From assembly GCA_920105625.2 (NCBI GenBank), contig OV050030.1, positions 111,520,814-111,584,813 of the forward strand: a stretch of DNA of 64,000 nucleotides, given 5' to 3'. Under the pieces are notes generated by a model. The model was not told where the DNA came from. It was given only the letters and a program-made list of their open reading frames with translations, and did not search any database. Source of the DNA: Clusia tigrina (lineage: Eukaryota; Arthropoda; Insecta; Diptera; Clusiidae). How positions within the stretch are numbered: position 1 is the first letter of the stretch; the number at the start of each line of letters is the position of its first letter. Below, piece by piece: positions 10,268-21,503 of the stretch. A program made the translations under genes and the position numbers.

Positions 10268-10512
10268 ATCACATTAAATTGTGATATTTTGGAAACACAT
10301 TAAATTGTGAATTATTTTGGGAAACACATTAAATTGTGTAAACAGTTGGTACATTAAATTGTACATAAATATCAAATTGTCAAGAACCACTAAAGTTCTT
10401 GGAAAACACATTTAATTGTGAATGAGTGGAGACACATTAAATTGTGGACAAAATTTAAAGCAAAGGTGAGAAGGAATTCATTAAATTGAATGTGATTTAA
10501 CATTAAATTGTT
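10268..10512 (+). other. Series of eight hairpins with a TTAAAT loop in the Gypsy-2 leader
   Basis: Eight short inverted repeats share the loop TTAAAT (one is TTTAAT) and inner pairs CA/TG but differ in the outer stem in a paired way. Their centres are at about 10276, 10302, 10331, 10356, 10413, 10439, 10483 and 10505. Examples are ATCACA-TTAAAT-TGTGAT, GTACA-TTAAAT-TGTAC, ATTCA-TTAAAT-TGAAT and AACA-TTAAAT-TGTT. A different hairpin, CAAGAAC-CACTAAA-GTTCTTG, lies between them at 10381-10401. They sit between the primer site and the gag ATG at 10567, where packaging or translation signals usually lie. Function is unknown. Confidence 0.8.
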
Positions 10513-10745
10513 TATTATAGACATTGTGATAGCATTTTGAAACGAAGACATCACGGTTAAATAACGATGACTGAAATAAAGCCATTCCTATATGACGTCA
10601 TTGACAAATAACTGTTGCGTCATGAATGGGAGAAATGGCTGCGATTGTTTAACTTGTATCTGGCAGATGAGGAAATTAGCGATAATGCTAGAAAGAAAAA
10701 CAAACTGTTGCATTTGGGTGGATCCCAACTGCAGGAAGTAATATA

Positions 10746-11664
10746 CAGGGTATCCCAAATGAGACCTAGTGCTGTTAAACACGTGTAACTCTTGTAATAA
10801 CGGGTTTTTTTAAATGATTTATTTTAATATGTTAAATACATTTTATGGAAATTTAACGTGACTATGTGTGAAATATGACATCAGACAAATGACCACCATT
10901 TTGCTCGATACAGGCATTGGCTCTTTTTAGCGCATTTTTCATTACATGGCGTAATGTTTCTGGTTGCAGGCGCCGTATTTCGTCTCGAATATTCTGCTTG
11001 AGCTGTTCAAGTGTCTGTGGTTTGTTAACATACACTTTGTCTTTTAAATATCCCCATAAAAAAAATCGGGCGCAGTTAAATCTGGTGAACGAGGAGGCCA
11101 AAGGAAATCTGAATTTCTTGAAATTATGCGTTCACCAAAAATTTCACGCAGCATGTCAATAGTTTGCCTAGCAGTATGCGCAGTGGCTCCATCTTGTTGA
11201 AACCACAAATTAGGATGTTGCTCCACCATTGGCCGCAAAAAGTTGTCGATCAATGTTCTGTAAGAAGCCCCGGACACCGTTTCTGGCGTTTCATCCTCAT
11301 TCTCAAAGAAATATGGGCCGATGATTTTTGTGGCCATAACACCGCACCAAACAGTGCATCTGATTGGGTGTGACTGATGCTGATGTATTGCCCTTGGATT
11401 TTCGGAGCCCCACAACCTACAGTTTTGTTTATTCACATAACCACTTAAAAGGAAAAAAGGCGATAATTTCGCTGCGTCAGAACAATTGATCGTTGAGAAG
11501 AATACTAAAATTCGATAATTTTAATGCGTTGTTGTGGACTGTACGTATTCATTTTAAATTTCCAAGAGTTCAGTTATAATCTGCAAAAAGAAAAAATAAA
11601 TTATGTTAAAAAATAAAAAAGTTATTTGTGTTTCACATCAGCTGGTCTCATTTGGGCCACCCTG
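10746..11664 (-). mobile_element. Tc1/mariner-superfamily element in Gypsy-2 gag
   Basis: The ends are inverted repeats of about 21 bp with two mismatches, CAGGGT..CCCAAATGAGACC (10746-10766 and the reverse complement at 11644-11664). They are flanked by TA on both sides (10744-10745 and 11665-11666). Removing the element and one TA restores the gag reading LQEVIY-NLPGA. At 919 bp it is shorter than a whole element, and the DNA-binding part of its transposase is missing. Confidence 0.9.
10862..11436 (-). pseudogene. Tc1/mariner-type transposase, C-terminal catalytic part, frameshifted
   Basis: The frame 11436-11044 has VWCGVMATKIIGPYFF, then WFQQDGATAHTARQT, which carries the second catalytic aspartate. 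WPPRSPDLTAPDFF follows with the third acidic residue. At about 11090 an A-run shift moves the reading into 11101-10862 (FFLWGYLKDKVYVNKPQTLE), the usual C-terminal tail. The N-terminal helix-turn-helix domains and the first aspartate region are absent. It cannot cut its own ends. Confidence 0.85.
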
Positions 11665-12377
11665 TATAACCTTCCGGGAGCTTTGATTAATTTGGATAAG
11701 GAAAAACAAAATGATGTTTTTCATGTATTGGTTGAGAAATTAAGCGAATATTTTTCGCCAAAGCGTAATTCAACATTTGAACGACACTTGTTCAGAACTT
11801 TGGCACCTTTAGAATGCGAAAATTTCAGCAAGTTTCTCATTCGATTAAGACAGCAAGTTACTAAATGCTCTTTTGGGGAAACTAAAGCAGAAATTGAAGA
11901 AATTTGTATTAAAGACAAAATAATAGACTCATGGGCTCCAATAGAGTTGAGAAAACAGCTTTTGGAAAAGGAAATGAATCTGTCTGAGGTTGTTGAAACT
12001 TGCCAAATACATGAGCAAATTGATAATCAATCGCACAGCTTTATTACTGATACAACTTCACAACCAGTCAATAAAGTGTTACGACAGCCTCGATTTCCTA
12101 CAAGTTTAGACTCGGAGTGTGGCCGATTTGGACGTAAAAGTCATTCAAGTAACTCTTCCAATTGTCCTGCTCGGAATGCTAGATGCAATAAATGCCAGTT
12201 GATAGGACATTTTGCTGCAAAGTGTAAAACTAAAACATTCAAGCGGAAAATGGTGGGGCAAGGCGAAAGGAACTTAAGAAACTACGATTTTCGGATTCAA
12301 ATGTCAAATGTGTTGAAGAAGTTTCGCACCATGAAACTGTAAAATCAAATTGTTTTAAAATTAAAACCGGTTCAGAA

Positions 12378-13190
12378 TATAACGATACCATTTATTGGAC
12401 AATTGGTGGCAAAGCTGTAACGATGATTATAGACTCTGGTTCGAGATTCAATCTTCTAAGTGAGTGCGATAATAACGCTGTTATTTGGCACATTCGGTCT
12501 GATTCTTCAATTCAATTCAGGGCATACGCTGCAGATAATATTTTGAAAGTTCTACGCGTATTTAATGCTCCAATATCAGTAGGAAAAGACCCAGAAGTGA
12601 TTGCTACATTTTACGTGATTAAAAATGGAAGCCAGTCTTTGCTGGGATGTGATTCTGCAATAAAACTGAACGTTTTGCGATTAGGTTTGGAAGTTCGCAA
12701 TGTTAAAAGATGGTTACCATTTCCAAAAATAAAAGGTGCTGAGGTCAGCCTTGCCATTAATCATGATGTGAAGCCTGTACAGCAGCCATTGAGGAAAGTC
12801 CCAATTGCTTCGGAGGAAAAGGACACTGATATATCTCTACATAGAGATATAATTGAACCAATATATGGGCCAAGATAGTGGATATCTCCGTTAGTAATAG
12901 CGTTTAAGGAAAATGGTGATCTAAGACTATGTGTTGACATGCGGCAAACCAACAGAGCCATTTCTCGCGAAAATTATCCATTGCCAACGTTTGAATCATT
13001 TATGACAAAAATAAGAGAGGCGAAGATTTTCTCACGTTTAGATCTTGAATCCGCATACCATCAGGTTGAATTACATGAATCAAGCCGTGAAATCACCACC
13101 TTTATCACGCGCAAAGGTCTCTTTATATATAAACGGCTGATGTTTGGAATAAACTCAGCACCAGAGATATTTCAACGTAAATTACATTGA
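12378..13190 (+). pseudogene. pol: Gypsy-2 protease and first half of reverse transcriptase
   Basis: The protease active site is MIIDSGSRFNLLS at 12423. A conserved LLGCDSA follows near 12645. The frame reads through to RT with LRLCVDMRQTNRAISRENYP and then FSRLDLESAYHQVEL and FGINSAPEIFQRKL. One in-frame TAG (12876-12878) lies just before WISPLV. At 13183 a deletion of roughly a dozen residues plus a shift takes the reading into the next frame at the catalytic YIDD box. The stop and the deletion make the enzyme non-functional here. Confidence 0.85.
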
Positions 13191-15135
13191 CGATATAATT
13201 ATATTTGGTAAAACAGCGGACGATCACGATAAGTCCTTAAACCAAGGCTTGGAAGTTTTAAGACAATATGATGTTACCTTGAATGAGAGCAAGTGTGTGT
13301 GGAGAACTACAAAATTAAAATTTTTAGGACGCATCTTATCAAAGGATGGTTTCTTGGCTGACCCTGAAAAAGTCAAAGTTATTCAAGATTTCAGACAACC
13401 AAACACAAAGGAAGAGACAAGAAGTTTTCTTGGTTTGGTGACCTACGTAGGGAAATTTATTCCCGATTTGGCTACAAATACAGATCCTTTGAGAATTCTC
13501 TTAAAGCAGGGAACTAAATTTGTATGGGGATTAGATGAGGAGAAATCATTTCAGATTCTGAAAGCAAAGTTGTTAGGCATAGCAAGCTTGGCTTATTTTG
13601 ACCCCAAACTAACGACACGTCTAGTTGCGGATGCAAGTCCTGTAGCTCTGGGAGCGGTGTTATTACAGTTTAATTCTTTGGGTCAACCTAAGGTTATTTC
13701 ATATGCTAGCAAAGCCTTATCTGATGTGGAGAAACGATACTCTCAAACTAAGAAAGAAAGCTTGGCTCTGGTGTGGTCAGTGGAGAAATTTCACTATTAT
13801 TTGGCGGGTTTGGAATATGAACTCGTGACCGATCATAAACAATTAGAAGCTATTTTCAAGCCAACTTCAAAACCACCGGCTAGGGTTGAGCGTTGGCTCT
13901 TGCAATTGCAAGGGTACACATATAAAGTAATATACCGTTCTGGCAAAGAAAGCATTGCAGACCCTGTATCAAGATTATGCAAGCTGAGTCAAACTGACTC
14001 CTGGGACTCAATGAGTGAAGAAAATTTATTTCGAATCGTCAGTAGCGCAACTCCCAGTGCGTTGACTATATCATTAATCAGTTTGAAAAGTGCCACAGAT
14101 AAAAATATTGCAGCTGCCATAAACCATATGAAAAATGGTTCTTGGGAAAATGAAACTGGAAATTGTTATTATCCATTCCTCTTTGAGCTGACAGTTGTGG
14201 GTAGTATCCTTCTTCGACATTCACGAATTATTATTCCAGAATCATTAAGACAAAAAGTATTGGAATTGGCACACGAAGGCCATCCTGGGGAATCGGCATT
14301 GCAAAGACGGATGCGTCTGAAAGTATGGTGGTTTATGGGGCCATTACCCAATAAAGTTTTTATCTTAGTTTTAATTGATTACTACTCAAGATATACTGAA
14401 GTAGTATTTCTAAAACGAATATCGTCCGAAGTAATTAAGGTCATGATGAAAATTTTCTCCAAATTAGGATTCCCGAAGTCAATAAGAACTGATAACGGCC
14501 GTCAGTATGTCAGCTCAGAGTTTAATGATTTCTGCAAAATTTACAATATTAAACAAATAAAAACACCACCATACTGGCCACAGGCCAATGGAGAAGACGA
14601 AAATATGAATCGATCACTTGGAAAAAGATTAAAAATTGCACATGCAAATAATAGCAATTACGAAGAAGAAATCCTGAAATTCATCCTAATGTATAATGTG
14701 ACACCACATGGAACTACAGTTTCCCCACCTTCCCAGTTAATGTTTAACCGAATAATTCGAGATAACATACCAGGAATACAAGATATAACTGAGGATATGA
14801 TTGATTCATCTGCTAGAGACATGGACTTAATAAATAAACAGAAAGGGAAGAAGAGGGCAGATGAGAAGCGCCGAGCAAAAGACAATGACATTGAAGTTGG
14901 CGATAGAATGTTACTTAAAAATGTTTTTTGTCCACACAAGCATACTCTCAACTTTGACCCTACTGAATATGAAGTGGTTGAAAGACATGGAAATGAAGTA
15001 CTTGTGGAGGCAAACGGGAAAAGATTTAACAGAAATGTAGCACACTTAAAAAAAACACTTAAAAAGATCCCTAAAGGAAAAATAGTTCTAAATGCGAGCG
15101 AAAATTCAATATCTCAGACATTATCACAGTCTTGA
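13183..15135 (+). pseudogene. pol: Gypsy-2 pol: RT palm, RNase H and integrase
   Basis: An unbroken frame of about 650 codons starts at the RT catalytic YIDDIIIFG (13183). It passes the RT thumb (FLGLVTYVGKFIPDL) and the RNase H core (LVADASPVALGAVLLQ, then VTDHKQLEAIF). The integrase follows with LAHEGHPG, then IRTDNGRQYVSSEF and PQANGEDENMNRS, the latter holding the glutamate. The integrase zinc finger is cut: after QRRMRLKVWW the text jumps to FMGPLPNK, losing the cysteine pair. So although the frame is open, both the RT junction and integrase are damaged. The end at 15135 lies 166 bp before the 3' LTR. Confidence 0.85.
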
Positions 15136-15301
15136 TCTTGGATTCCTGCATCTGGACCAACAATATCCCCAGAACCTGAAACACCGATATCACCTGTATA
15201 CCCTATTCCTGACCATCCTCAATCATCGGGACAACTTGACAAGGCCGACCACCATTCTCCTAAGGAACCCTTGAAGTTGAAATTGAAAAACATGGGAGGG
15301 A

Positions 15302-15483
15302 TGTGGCAACGCTAACTATATGGGAAAAATACTAAACATGTGGAAAGCTTTGTATTGGAGTAAGATCAGCTGAGCAGAAACAAAGAAAAATAAAAAAATT
15401 AAGATATTATAAAATTAAATTATTTGTTTGATTTGTTACGGCTCTTAGTACTATACATTTAGAGTAATTATTGAGTTATTACA
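15302..15483 (+). repeat. Gypsy-2 3' LTR
   Basis: It begins TGTGGCAACGCTAAC and ends GTTATTACA, and matches 10033-10215 nearly base for base. It is preceded by acatgggaggga, the plus-strand primer purine tract, and followed by the target duplication AATAA. Confidence 0.92.
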
Positions 15484-15586
15484 AATAATAATTATAATCA
15501 ACCCTGCAAATAAATAAATTTTGTATGGACCCTGGACAACGGCGAGCGTCACCTGAGCATAAGCGTAGGCAGGAAGGTTCCTTACA

Positions 15587-18165
15587 CACCTTACAAGTAG
15601 CAAAGGCACGAAAGCAATTTGATTCTACTGAAATCAAAGACGGTTTCAAAACAATATGTTTTTTGGCCGCTGCTCAGAGGTTGAGAAGCCTCACAAGCAA
15701 AGTGGACCCATGCAATGCTTGAACTGCCAAGAATATGGGCATACAAAAAGTTACTGCACATTACCAAACGCTTGCATAATATGTGGCGACTTACACGCAT
15801 CTTCTACTTGTTGCAAGTCAAGAAATGCAACAATTGTGTCGGTAACCATATTCCGAATTATAGAGGTGGCGCGCTTTTCACAGCACTGAAACAAATACTT
15901 ATACCTCAGTGCAAATTTACTTTTTCACCTCCGAAATATGCAGCAACAACAAACAACGTACGCAGATATAGTAAAGTCAACCCTGCCTCACCAAAAACAA
16001 AATGATCCATTAAAAAATAGCTTGTAACAAACACTCCAAACACCTAAACCTGCTTATGTGTGGAATGCAAGGCATTATGGAAGAAATTATAACAAATAAA
16101 TCACTGCAAATGCAATTGGAATGCAAACGACCTTCGTCAACACAAACTGGAAATTGAAAGCTTCTTCAATAGAAACCAGATAGACATATGTTGTTTTCCG
16201 AAACGCATCTGACCCAAAAGAACTGCTTCAGAAGTAAACGACATAAAACATCCCAAACGAAAAGCCTGTGGGGAACTGGAATTCTTATAAGAACAGGACT
16301 AATCACCACGTTCTAGAAGAAACTAGGGAAGACTATTTGCTAAGCTCATCTACCTACTTAAAAGAACTTGTGGACAACATAACAATTGCCGCTATATATT
16401 GTCCACCAGGATGGAACAAAATTTCAAAGCCTTTTCTTTATCTTTGTCATTATTTCTTAACAGCAAGCGATTTTAACGCTAAACTCATAGTGGGCATCAA
16501 CGGTCATCACGCAGACAGGCAAGAAACTGCAGTCAGTTCCTGCAAACATGAGACTGGATGTGATATATACTCGAACCAATATATTAGCCTTCGACAAAAA
16601 ATACCAGATCTAATAGTCTTTTGTGTGTCCAAGAAAAAAAACCGAAACCAAATCACATCAGTATATTCGTATGATCTGTCGTCTGATCACTCACCAATAA
16701 TAATCACAATCGAAACGAAAGCTCAGACGAATATAGCAAGAACACAGATCTTAAACAAAGTAAAATCAATGTTATAAGAACGTAGTGAAACGGCATTTCT
16801 TAGAGAAATTTGCATCAAATGAAAATAGAGTCTACTCCCTATGGAAAGGTACTAAGCACTTTAAACGGCCAATCCAGTCAGAACCACTCCTATGTCTGCT
16901 TGTTAACAAATGATCCAGGAGCGATGCGGAAAAAGAGCCAGCATTCGATTACTTTAAAAAAAGTATTCACTTGCAACAAAACACTAGGGGTCCAAAAGCC
17001 AAAGTTAACTAGAAAGTCAAGTGGTCATCCGATTGTTCTTAAGCTTGAAAAAAATCTATATACTATAAAACATGAGATGAATCCCAACAAAGCGCTCAGC
17101 CTGGCGCAAATCACCCCGAAGATGATTATTGAAATTTCAAAAATAGCAGTAGTGCACTCAATGGATATCTTCAACGCAATTATACGCTGAAGTCACTATT
17201 CAACAAAATGAAGCTGTCGCAGATCAGTATAATTGGTAAGCCAGACAAGGACGTCACCAAAGTAGATTTTTATAGACCTATAAGTCTTCTGCCAATGATA
17301 TTAAAATTATTTGAAAAATTGCTACTAGATGAAATGCTATCCATATTGGAAAACACTCAATAATTCCATAGCACCAATTTGGTTTACGAGACAGACACAT
17401 TGCAACGGTAATAATTGCTCTGAATAGTTTCCGTCTCGACAGTCTAATCTTCACAATTAGAATGCTTTTGACCAGCAAGCGTCCTCGGACCAATTCTTTA
17501 TGTGCTACATACTTCGGATATGCAATATCCAATGATCCAATACAACAACCTAAACATTTGCTGATGCCACAGCAATCATAAGTGCACAAGACAAATGACA
17601 AATAAAAGTCAACGGGACCAAATGTATACAAATAACATTTACTATTAGATACATGTCCAGCAATAAATATAAATAATCAAGCTATTCTCCAAGACACTTG
17701 GTGAAATATCTTGGTATTCATATAGACCAGCGATTAACCTGGTAAACATATAGAGGCAGAAGTCAAACTATTCTGGATACTTCGAAAAATTAAAAGAGCA
17801 CCTTGGAATATGAAAATTTGAAATATTCATAATGATCTCCCAATACATATTATATAAGAGGAAATATACTAAATAAAGTTTACCTTCTAAAATTGGAAAA
17901 CCACCCCAATGAGCTAGCTAGAAATTGGGTGCTGAATTCAGGACCCAAACAAATAAGAAATATATTATAGATCCTACCAAACACACATATATGAATCATA
18001 TATAAAATAAGGAATTAATTAATTAACAAACTAACAAATTTTTAAAAATATTTGTTCTAAACATTAGCAAGAAACATAGAAGTTTTATTAACTCGTAAGA
18101 TTTCAAAACTTATTGTTAGATTCTTTCGAAGGATTCAATAAATAATAATGAAAAAATGCAAGGGG
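15587..18165 (+). pseudogene. J2 element (Jockey-like), main part, unit 1
   Basis: It resumes the gag interrupted at 5452. Two zinc knuckles, CLNCQEYGHTKSYC and CIICGDLHASSTC, lie at about 15715-15810. A third (CNNCVGNHIPNYRG) is in a neighbouring frame at 15825, so a frameshift separates them; this triplet is the Jockey-clade gag pattern. Endonuclease relics follow (IAAIYCPPG at 16385, SSDHSPIIITI at 16679) and RT relics (NPNKALSLAQITPKM at 17082, FYRPISLLPMILKLF at 17269). Stops and shifts are frequent. The end is near the gaaggattcaataaataa tail at 18130-18150. It is much more decayed than the Jockey copy at 38283, so it is older. Confidence 0.7.
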
Positions 18166-18224
18166 CCTTATAAAAATTGTTAAAATAAATAAATAATAAT
18201 TGTTGACATTAATAAATAATAATT

Positions 18225-18396
18225 TTATTTCTTTTTACTCTTGCCTAGAGTAATCGTGTGATTTTAAATTGCCAACTGTGTTTTTCGCCGATTAAACTCA
18301 ACAAAATCTTCTTCCAGTTTTTTTTTTTGGAGATTCCTCAAGTTCGTGTTTTTCATCTGCCTGATCCCGTTTTAATTTATGGAATTTGAAATGCAA
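18225..18396 (-). pseudogene. Septin last exon (C-terminal coiled coil), unit 2
   Basis: Read on the minus strand from a TTTCAG acceptor at 18397-18402, the exon gives LHFKFHKLKRDQADEKHELE, then LEEDFVEFNRRKTQLA, and ends LGKSKKK with a TAA (18227-18225). This continues the coiled coil begun in the ENEKE exon at the correct phase. It resembles the charged C-terminal tail of SEPT6-group septins. An in-frame TAA after TQLAI breaks it. Its partner exons are at 21504-21895 on the same strand, separated by a TA tract and Helitron-3. Confidence 0.7.
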
Positions 18397-19146
18397 CTGA
18401 AATGGAGCACAATTTATCAACTAAATTAAAACATTATGAAATAATCAGAGAAAAGAGAGAGAACTGAATTGTACATGTGGAAATATGCCAACTATTTTCA
18501 AATTTGGTTGAAATGCTACTTTTTACAAGATAGCTAATGAAAATATTATTATATTATCATAAATAATTTAGATTTTTTTTAGAATAATAGGTCTTTATAA
18601 AAAGCGGTTCCAACCATAGTTTTTTCTTGAGATTATGATAAAGTGGCGGTTCCCAGTTCCGCTTCTTGTTACTAAAAGTACACTAGAACTAAAATGGTGA
18701 ATAATTAAAAGTTTATTGGGTAATCTAGGAAATATAACTAAGAAGACTGATGAGTTGATAACCATTTGTAATTTGTCCATATTTTGCCTTTAAAAAAACT
18801 TTGTTCACCACCAAGCTTTATAAGTATATCGAATAATACGACGAACAAATATCAAAAATGTTACTTTCCAATTTAAAACGTAGTATTTAAATGCGTTGCA
18901 ATATCTCGTTCTCGTTAATACCATTTGAATAAGTAATGAGTTATTTTCTCATGTTATCTCCGGTGTCTAACTATTTCATACTACTCGCAATATCCGATGG
19001 TGCTACCACCTTTTCATCATTAAGCAAACTTCTCGTAGAGACGTAGTAATAGTGAAACTTGCGAATTCTTGTATTCAATTAAACTTTCTCATATCTTTAA
19101 CTTTACAAGAGAAAAAAGAATTTAGTAAATTTGGGAGGTTGTTTTT
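18397..19146. other. Septin intron spacer, no gene
   Basis: AT-rich sequence between the septin last exon and the TA tract, matching 45201-45983 in unit 4 over its length. No frame of interest is conserved between the two copies. It reads as intron sequence of the septin segment. Confidence 0.5.
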
Positions 19147-19165
19147 TTTCAACAATATTTATATA

Positions 19166-19259
<94 letters not shown>
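19147..19259. repeat. (TA)n microsatellite, unit 2
   Basis: TA tract of about 110 bp with the usual left border (tttttcaacaatatttatat). The right border normally found (gatcctatcc) is absent; instead Helitron-3 begins at TCTTAATATATAAAA. Confidence 0.95.
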
Positions 19260-19262
<3 letters not shown>

Positions 19263-21503
19263 TAATATATAAAATCGTTCGTGCGCAGGTACGTCTCGAG
19301 GATCTCCGGATCCATAAAAGATATCATAACTAAATTTACAACATATATTTGTGTCGTGGTCTGTGAGGTTATAGTCAATATTTCATCCGCCAGGTGGCGC
19401 CACAAAAGTTTTTTTTTCATACATTTCGTACAAACACTATACGTTAGGTTTAGAGAAAGATCTTTTTTATAGGGGTTCATATCAATTCAATATGTATTAA
19501 TATTTGACATTTCATTTTTAGTTATTAAATTTTGCGTATATAAAAAACACATTGAAGACAAATTTAACAACACAAAATATTTAAATTCGATTGTTTTTCA
19601 AGGGTAAAATAAAAAAAGTGTCAATATATTATGTGTTTTTACAATATGATCATATTTATATTTTCAACAATATAAAATTGCACCACACGTAACTCAAAAC
19701 CAAACAAATTTCTCTCCACATCTAATTAGTGTAATAATAAAATGCCACGACTTCGTTCAAATTTTGGTCGCAGAACTTCGGCATCGCAAAGAAGAAATAC
19801 GGATCGAGCAAATTTAAATACGGAACAAAGATTACAAGTCAATGAAGCAACCAGATTAAGAGTATCGCGATTACGTTGAGTACAAACTACTGAACATCAG
19901 AATGAACGCCGGACATTAATGAGAAACACAATCAGAGACAGACGCCAACATAGAACAGATGCAAATCGCAATTTACATCGACTCACAAACAGAGAACGTA
20001 TGCAGACAGGCAGAGCATTTACATTGTCATCTTTTAATCAGAAATTGAACATTGTGCTCACGTAAAAATTATGATTGGCAACATGGATAAAGAATGTACT
20101 GATTGTCACGCTCTTAAATTAAAAAATGAGACCGCTGTGGAAAAGTTGTTTTACCAGTATTTCATCCACCACCAGAGCCATTCAAATCATTAATGTCCGG
20201 AGATAATGAAGATTCAAAATTAATTCTAAAAAACATCAGAAAATTTAATAGTTGCTTTCAAATGACATCTTTTGCTGCAAAAATAATTTCATCCGTCGAT
20301 GAACGAGGTCGTAATTTCAATTCGACGTTTAAGTCAATTAAATACATCTGTAAATATGTACATAAAGGTAGCGACATGGCCGTTTTCGCTGTAGAAGGTG
20401 TGAATGAAAATGATGAGGTTGCACGCTACCAAATGGGCAGATACATCAGCAGCTATGAAGCTGTATGGCGAACTCTTTCTTTCCCTATTCATTAAAGAGA
20501 TCCAGTTGTCGTTCATTTGGCTATTCACCTCGAAAACGGCCAACGAGTATATTTTACTGAACAAAATGCTGCAGAACGAGCAGTTATTCAACCAACAACA
20601 ACATTGACTGATTTTTTTCGTTTATGCCAACAACAAAATGATTATGGTCGATTTGCGAGAATATTGCTCTATGTTGAAGTACCAACCTATTTCACGTGGA
20701 ATAAATCGAGAAAAACATGGGAGCCCCGTAAAAGAGGAAAAGCTGTTGCCGATTATCCAGGAATATTTTGTACTAAGGCAGAATATACACAGTTCATCCC
20801 AAACAGCGAGAATGCTTTTTTTACGATTGCTGTTAATTAATATTCCTGGACCCAACATCGTTCGAATATTTGAAAACTGTAAATGGTCAACTACATACAA
20901 CGTTTCATGATTCATGCCGAGCATTAGGATTATTAGAAGGAGATTTGCATTGGGATTTAACTCTTGCCGACGCTGCTGCCAGTTCAACGCCACGCCAAAT
21001 ACAGTGGTGGATGAAAATGAAGCCGTTAATTTCCAAATAGAATTTCTAAATTCTTTGGATTTACCAGGTCTTCCGTCACATAATTTACAATTGAAAGTTG
21101 GTTCCCCAATCATTTTGTTACGAAATCTCAATGCGCCAAAACTTTGTAATGGATCGAAATTAGTTGTTAAAAAGCTTGCGGGACACGTTATTGAGGCAAC
21201 TATCATTAATGGAAACTTCAAAGGGGAACATGTTTTATTACCACGAATTCCAATCATTCCAACAGATGCACCAAAACAATTTAAACGACTGTAGTTCCCG
21301 GTTCGTTTAGCTTTTGTCATGACCATCAACAAAGCACAAGGCCAGTCAATGCAAATCTGTGCTTTAGATTTAGAGAATTCGTGCTTCTCCCATGGACAGC
21401 TATATGTTGCCTGTTCACGCGTTGGTAAACCCACCGATTTATTTGTCTATGCCGAAAATGAAGAAACAAGAAACATCGTGCACAGATTAGCATTACAATA
21501 ATT
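19260..21503 (+). mobile_element. Helitron-3: internally deleted Helitron with transposase remnants
   Basis: It starts TCTTAATATATAAAATCG at 19260, after an A of the TA tract, as Helitrons do. A start codon at 19742 opens MPRLRSNFGRRTSASQRR, like the Helitron N-terminus of the other copies. Readable pieces follow: FQMTSFAA (20257), then SIKYICKYVHKGSDMAVFA (20335) with the tyrosine region, a Rep-C region to 20835, and the helicase C-terminus 21001-21501 with MTINKAQGQS and LYVACSRVGKP. The HUH motif and Walker A/B boxes have been removed by two internal deletions (near 20330 and 21000). No 3' hairpin or CTRRT end is seen; the element joins septin exon sequence at 21504. Confidence 0.85.

Larger units (their letters stand above)
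10567..12340 (+). pseudogene. gag: Gypsy-2 gag, split by a mariner-like element
   Basis: The ATG at 10567 opens MTEIKPFLYDVIDK, meets a TAA at about 10609, and continues in the same frame through WEKWLRLFNLYLADEEI to LQEVIY. The mariner-like element interrupts here (10746-11664). Gag resumes at NLPGALINLDKEKQNDVFHV and runs on to 12340 with a capsid-like helix region (FLIRLRQQVTKCSFG). Of two zinc knuckles, the second is intact (CNKCQLIGHFAAKC, about 12184-12225); the first has lost a cysteine (CGRFGRKSH). It is not functional as it stands. Confidence 0.8.
10033..15483 (+). mobile_element. Gypsy-2: Ty3/Gypsy LTR retrotransposon inside the Gypsy-1 3' LTR
   Basis: Short LTRs of about 183 bp (10033-10215 and 15302-15483) begin TGTGGCAACGC and end GTTATTACA. 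A primer-site-like TTGGCGACGAGGATGGG follows the 5' LTR, and a purine tract (GGGAGGGA) precedes the 3' LTR. The inside has a hairpin-rich leader, gag, protease, RT, RNase H and integrase in Ty3/Gypsy order. It is disrupted by a mariner-like insertion, one or two stops and two small pol deletions. The LTRs differ at few places, so it is younger than Gypsy-1, as the nesting requires. Confidence 0.92.
5453..15586 (+). mobile_element. Gypsy-1: Ty3/Gypsy LTR retrotransposon, internally deleted, inserted in J2 of unit 1
   Basis: Two LTRs of about 1020 bp begin TGTGAGGAACC (5453 and 9112) and end CCTTACA (6475 and 15586). Only about 2.6 kb lies between them (6476-9111), with gag, protease and integrase scraps but no reverse transcriptase or RNase H. 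The insertion splits J2 between attcca and the aagtagcaaagg that continues at 15594, with a probable 4-bp duplication CATC/CACC. The 3' LTR is itself split by Gypsy-2. It could move only with help from another copy. Confidence 0.9.
9112..15586 (+). repeat. Gypsy-1 3' LTR, split by Gypsy-2 (parts 9112-10032 and 15484-15586)
   Basis: The first part matches 5453 to about 6372 with scattered differences, including the TATA box at 9321 and all five hairpins (9421-9800). It stops in aataataaataa at 10032. The second part resumes aataataattataatcaacc at 15484 and ends CCTTACA at 15586. AATAA is present on both sides of Gypsy-2 as a 5-bp target duplication. The fourth hairpin has lost part of its right arm compared with the 5' LTR. 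Confidence 0.9.

Noticed and set aside
10261..10520. CRISPR-like or satellite repeat reading of the acattaaattgt series
   Set aside because: Spacing is irregular (16-57 bp), the host is an insect, and the outer bases vary in a paired way. A hairpin series in a retrotransposon leader fits better.
17278..17631. Minus-strand frames repeated in J2 copies (also at 24301 and 44150), containing CLGCCIGSLDIAYPKYVAHK
   Set aside because: They are antisense to J2 reverse transcriptase relics (plus-strand YRPISLLPMILKLF). They are not in the same length in each copy, so there is no sign of selection.
20622..21434. 270-codon minus-strand frame
   Set aside because: It lies antisense to the Helitron-3 helicase remnant, whose plus-strand motifs are clear. 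The minus-strand protein has no recognisable motif and is a shadow frame.
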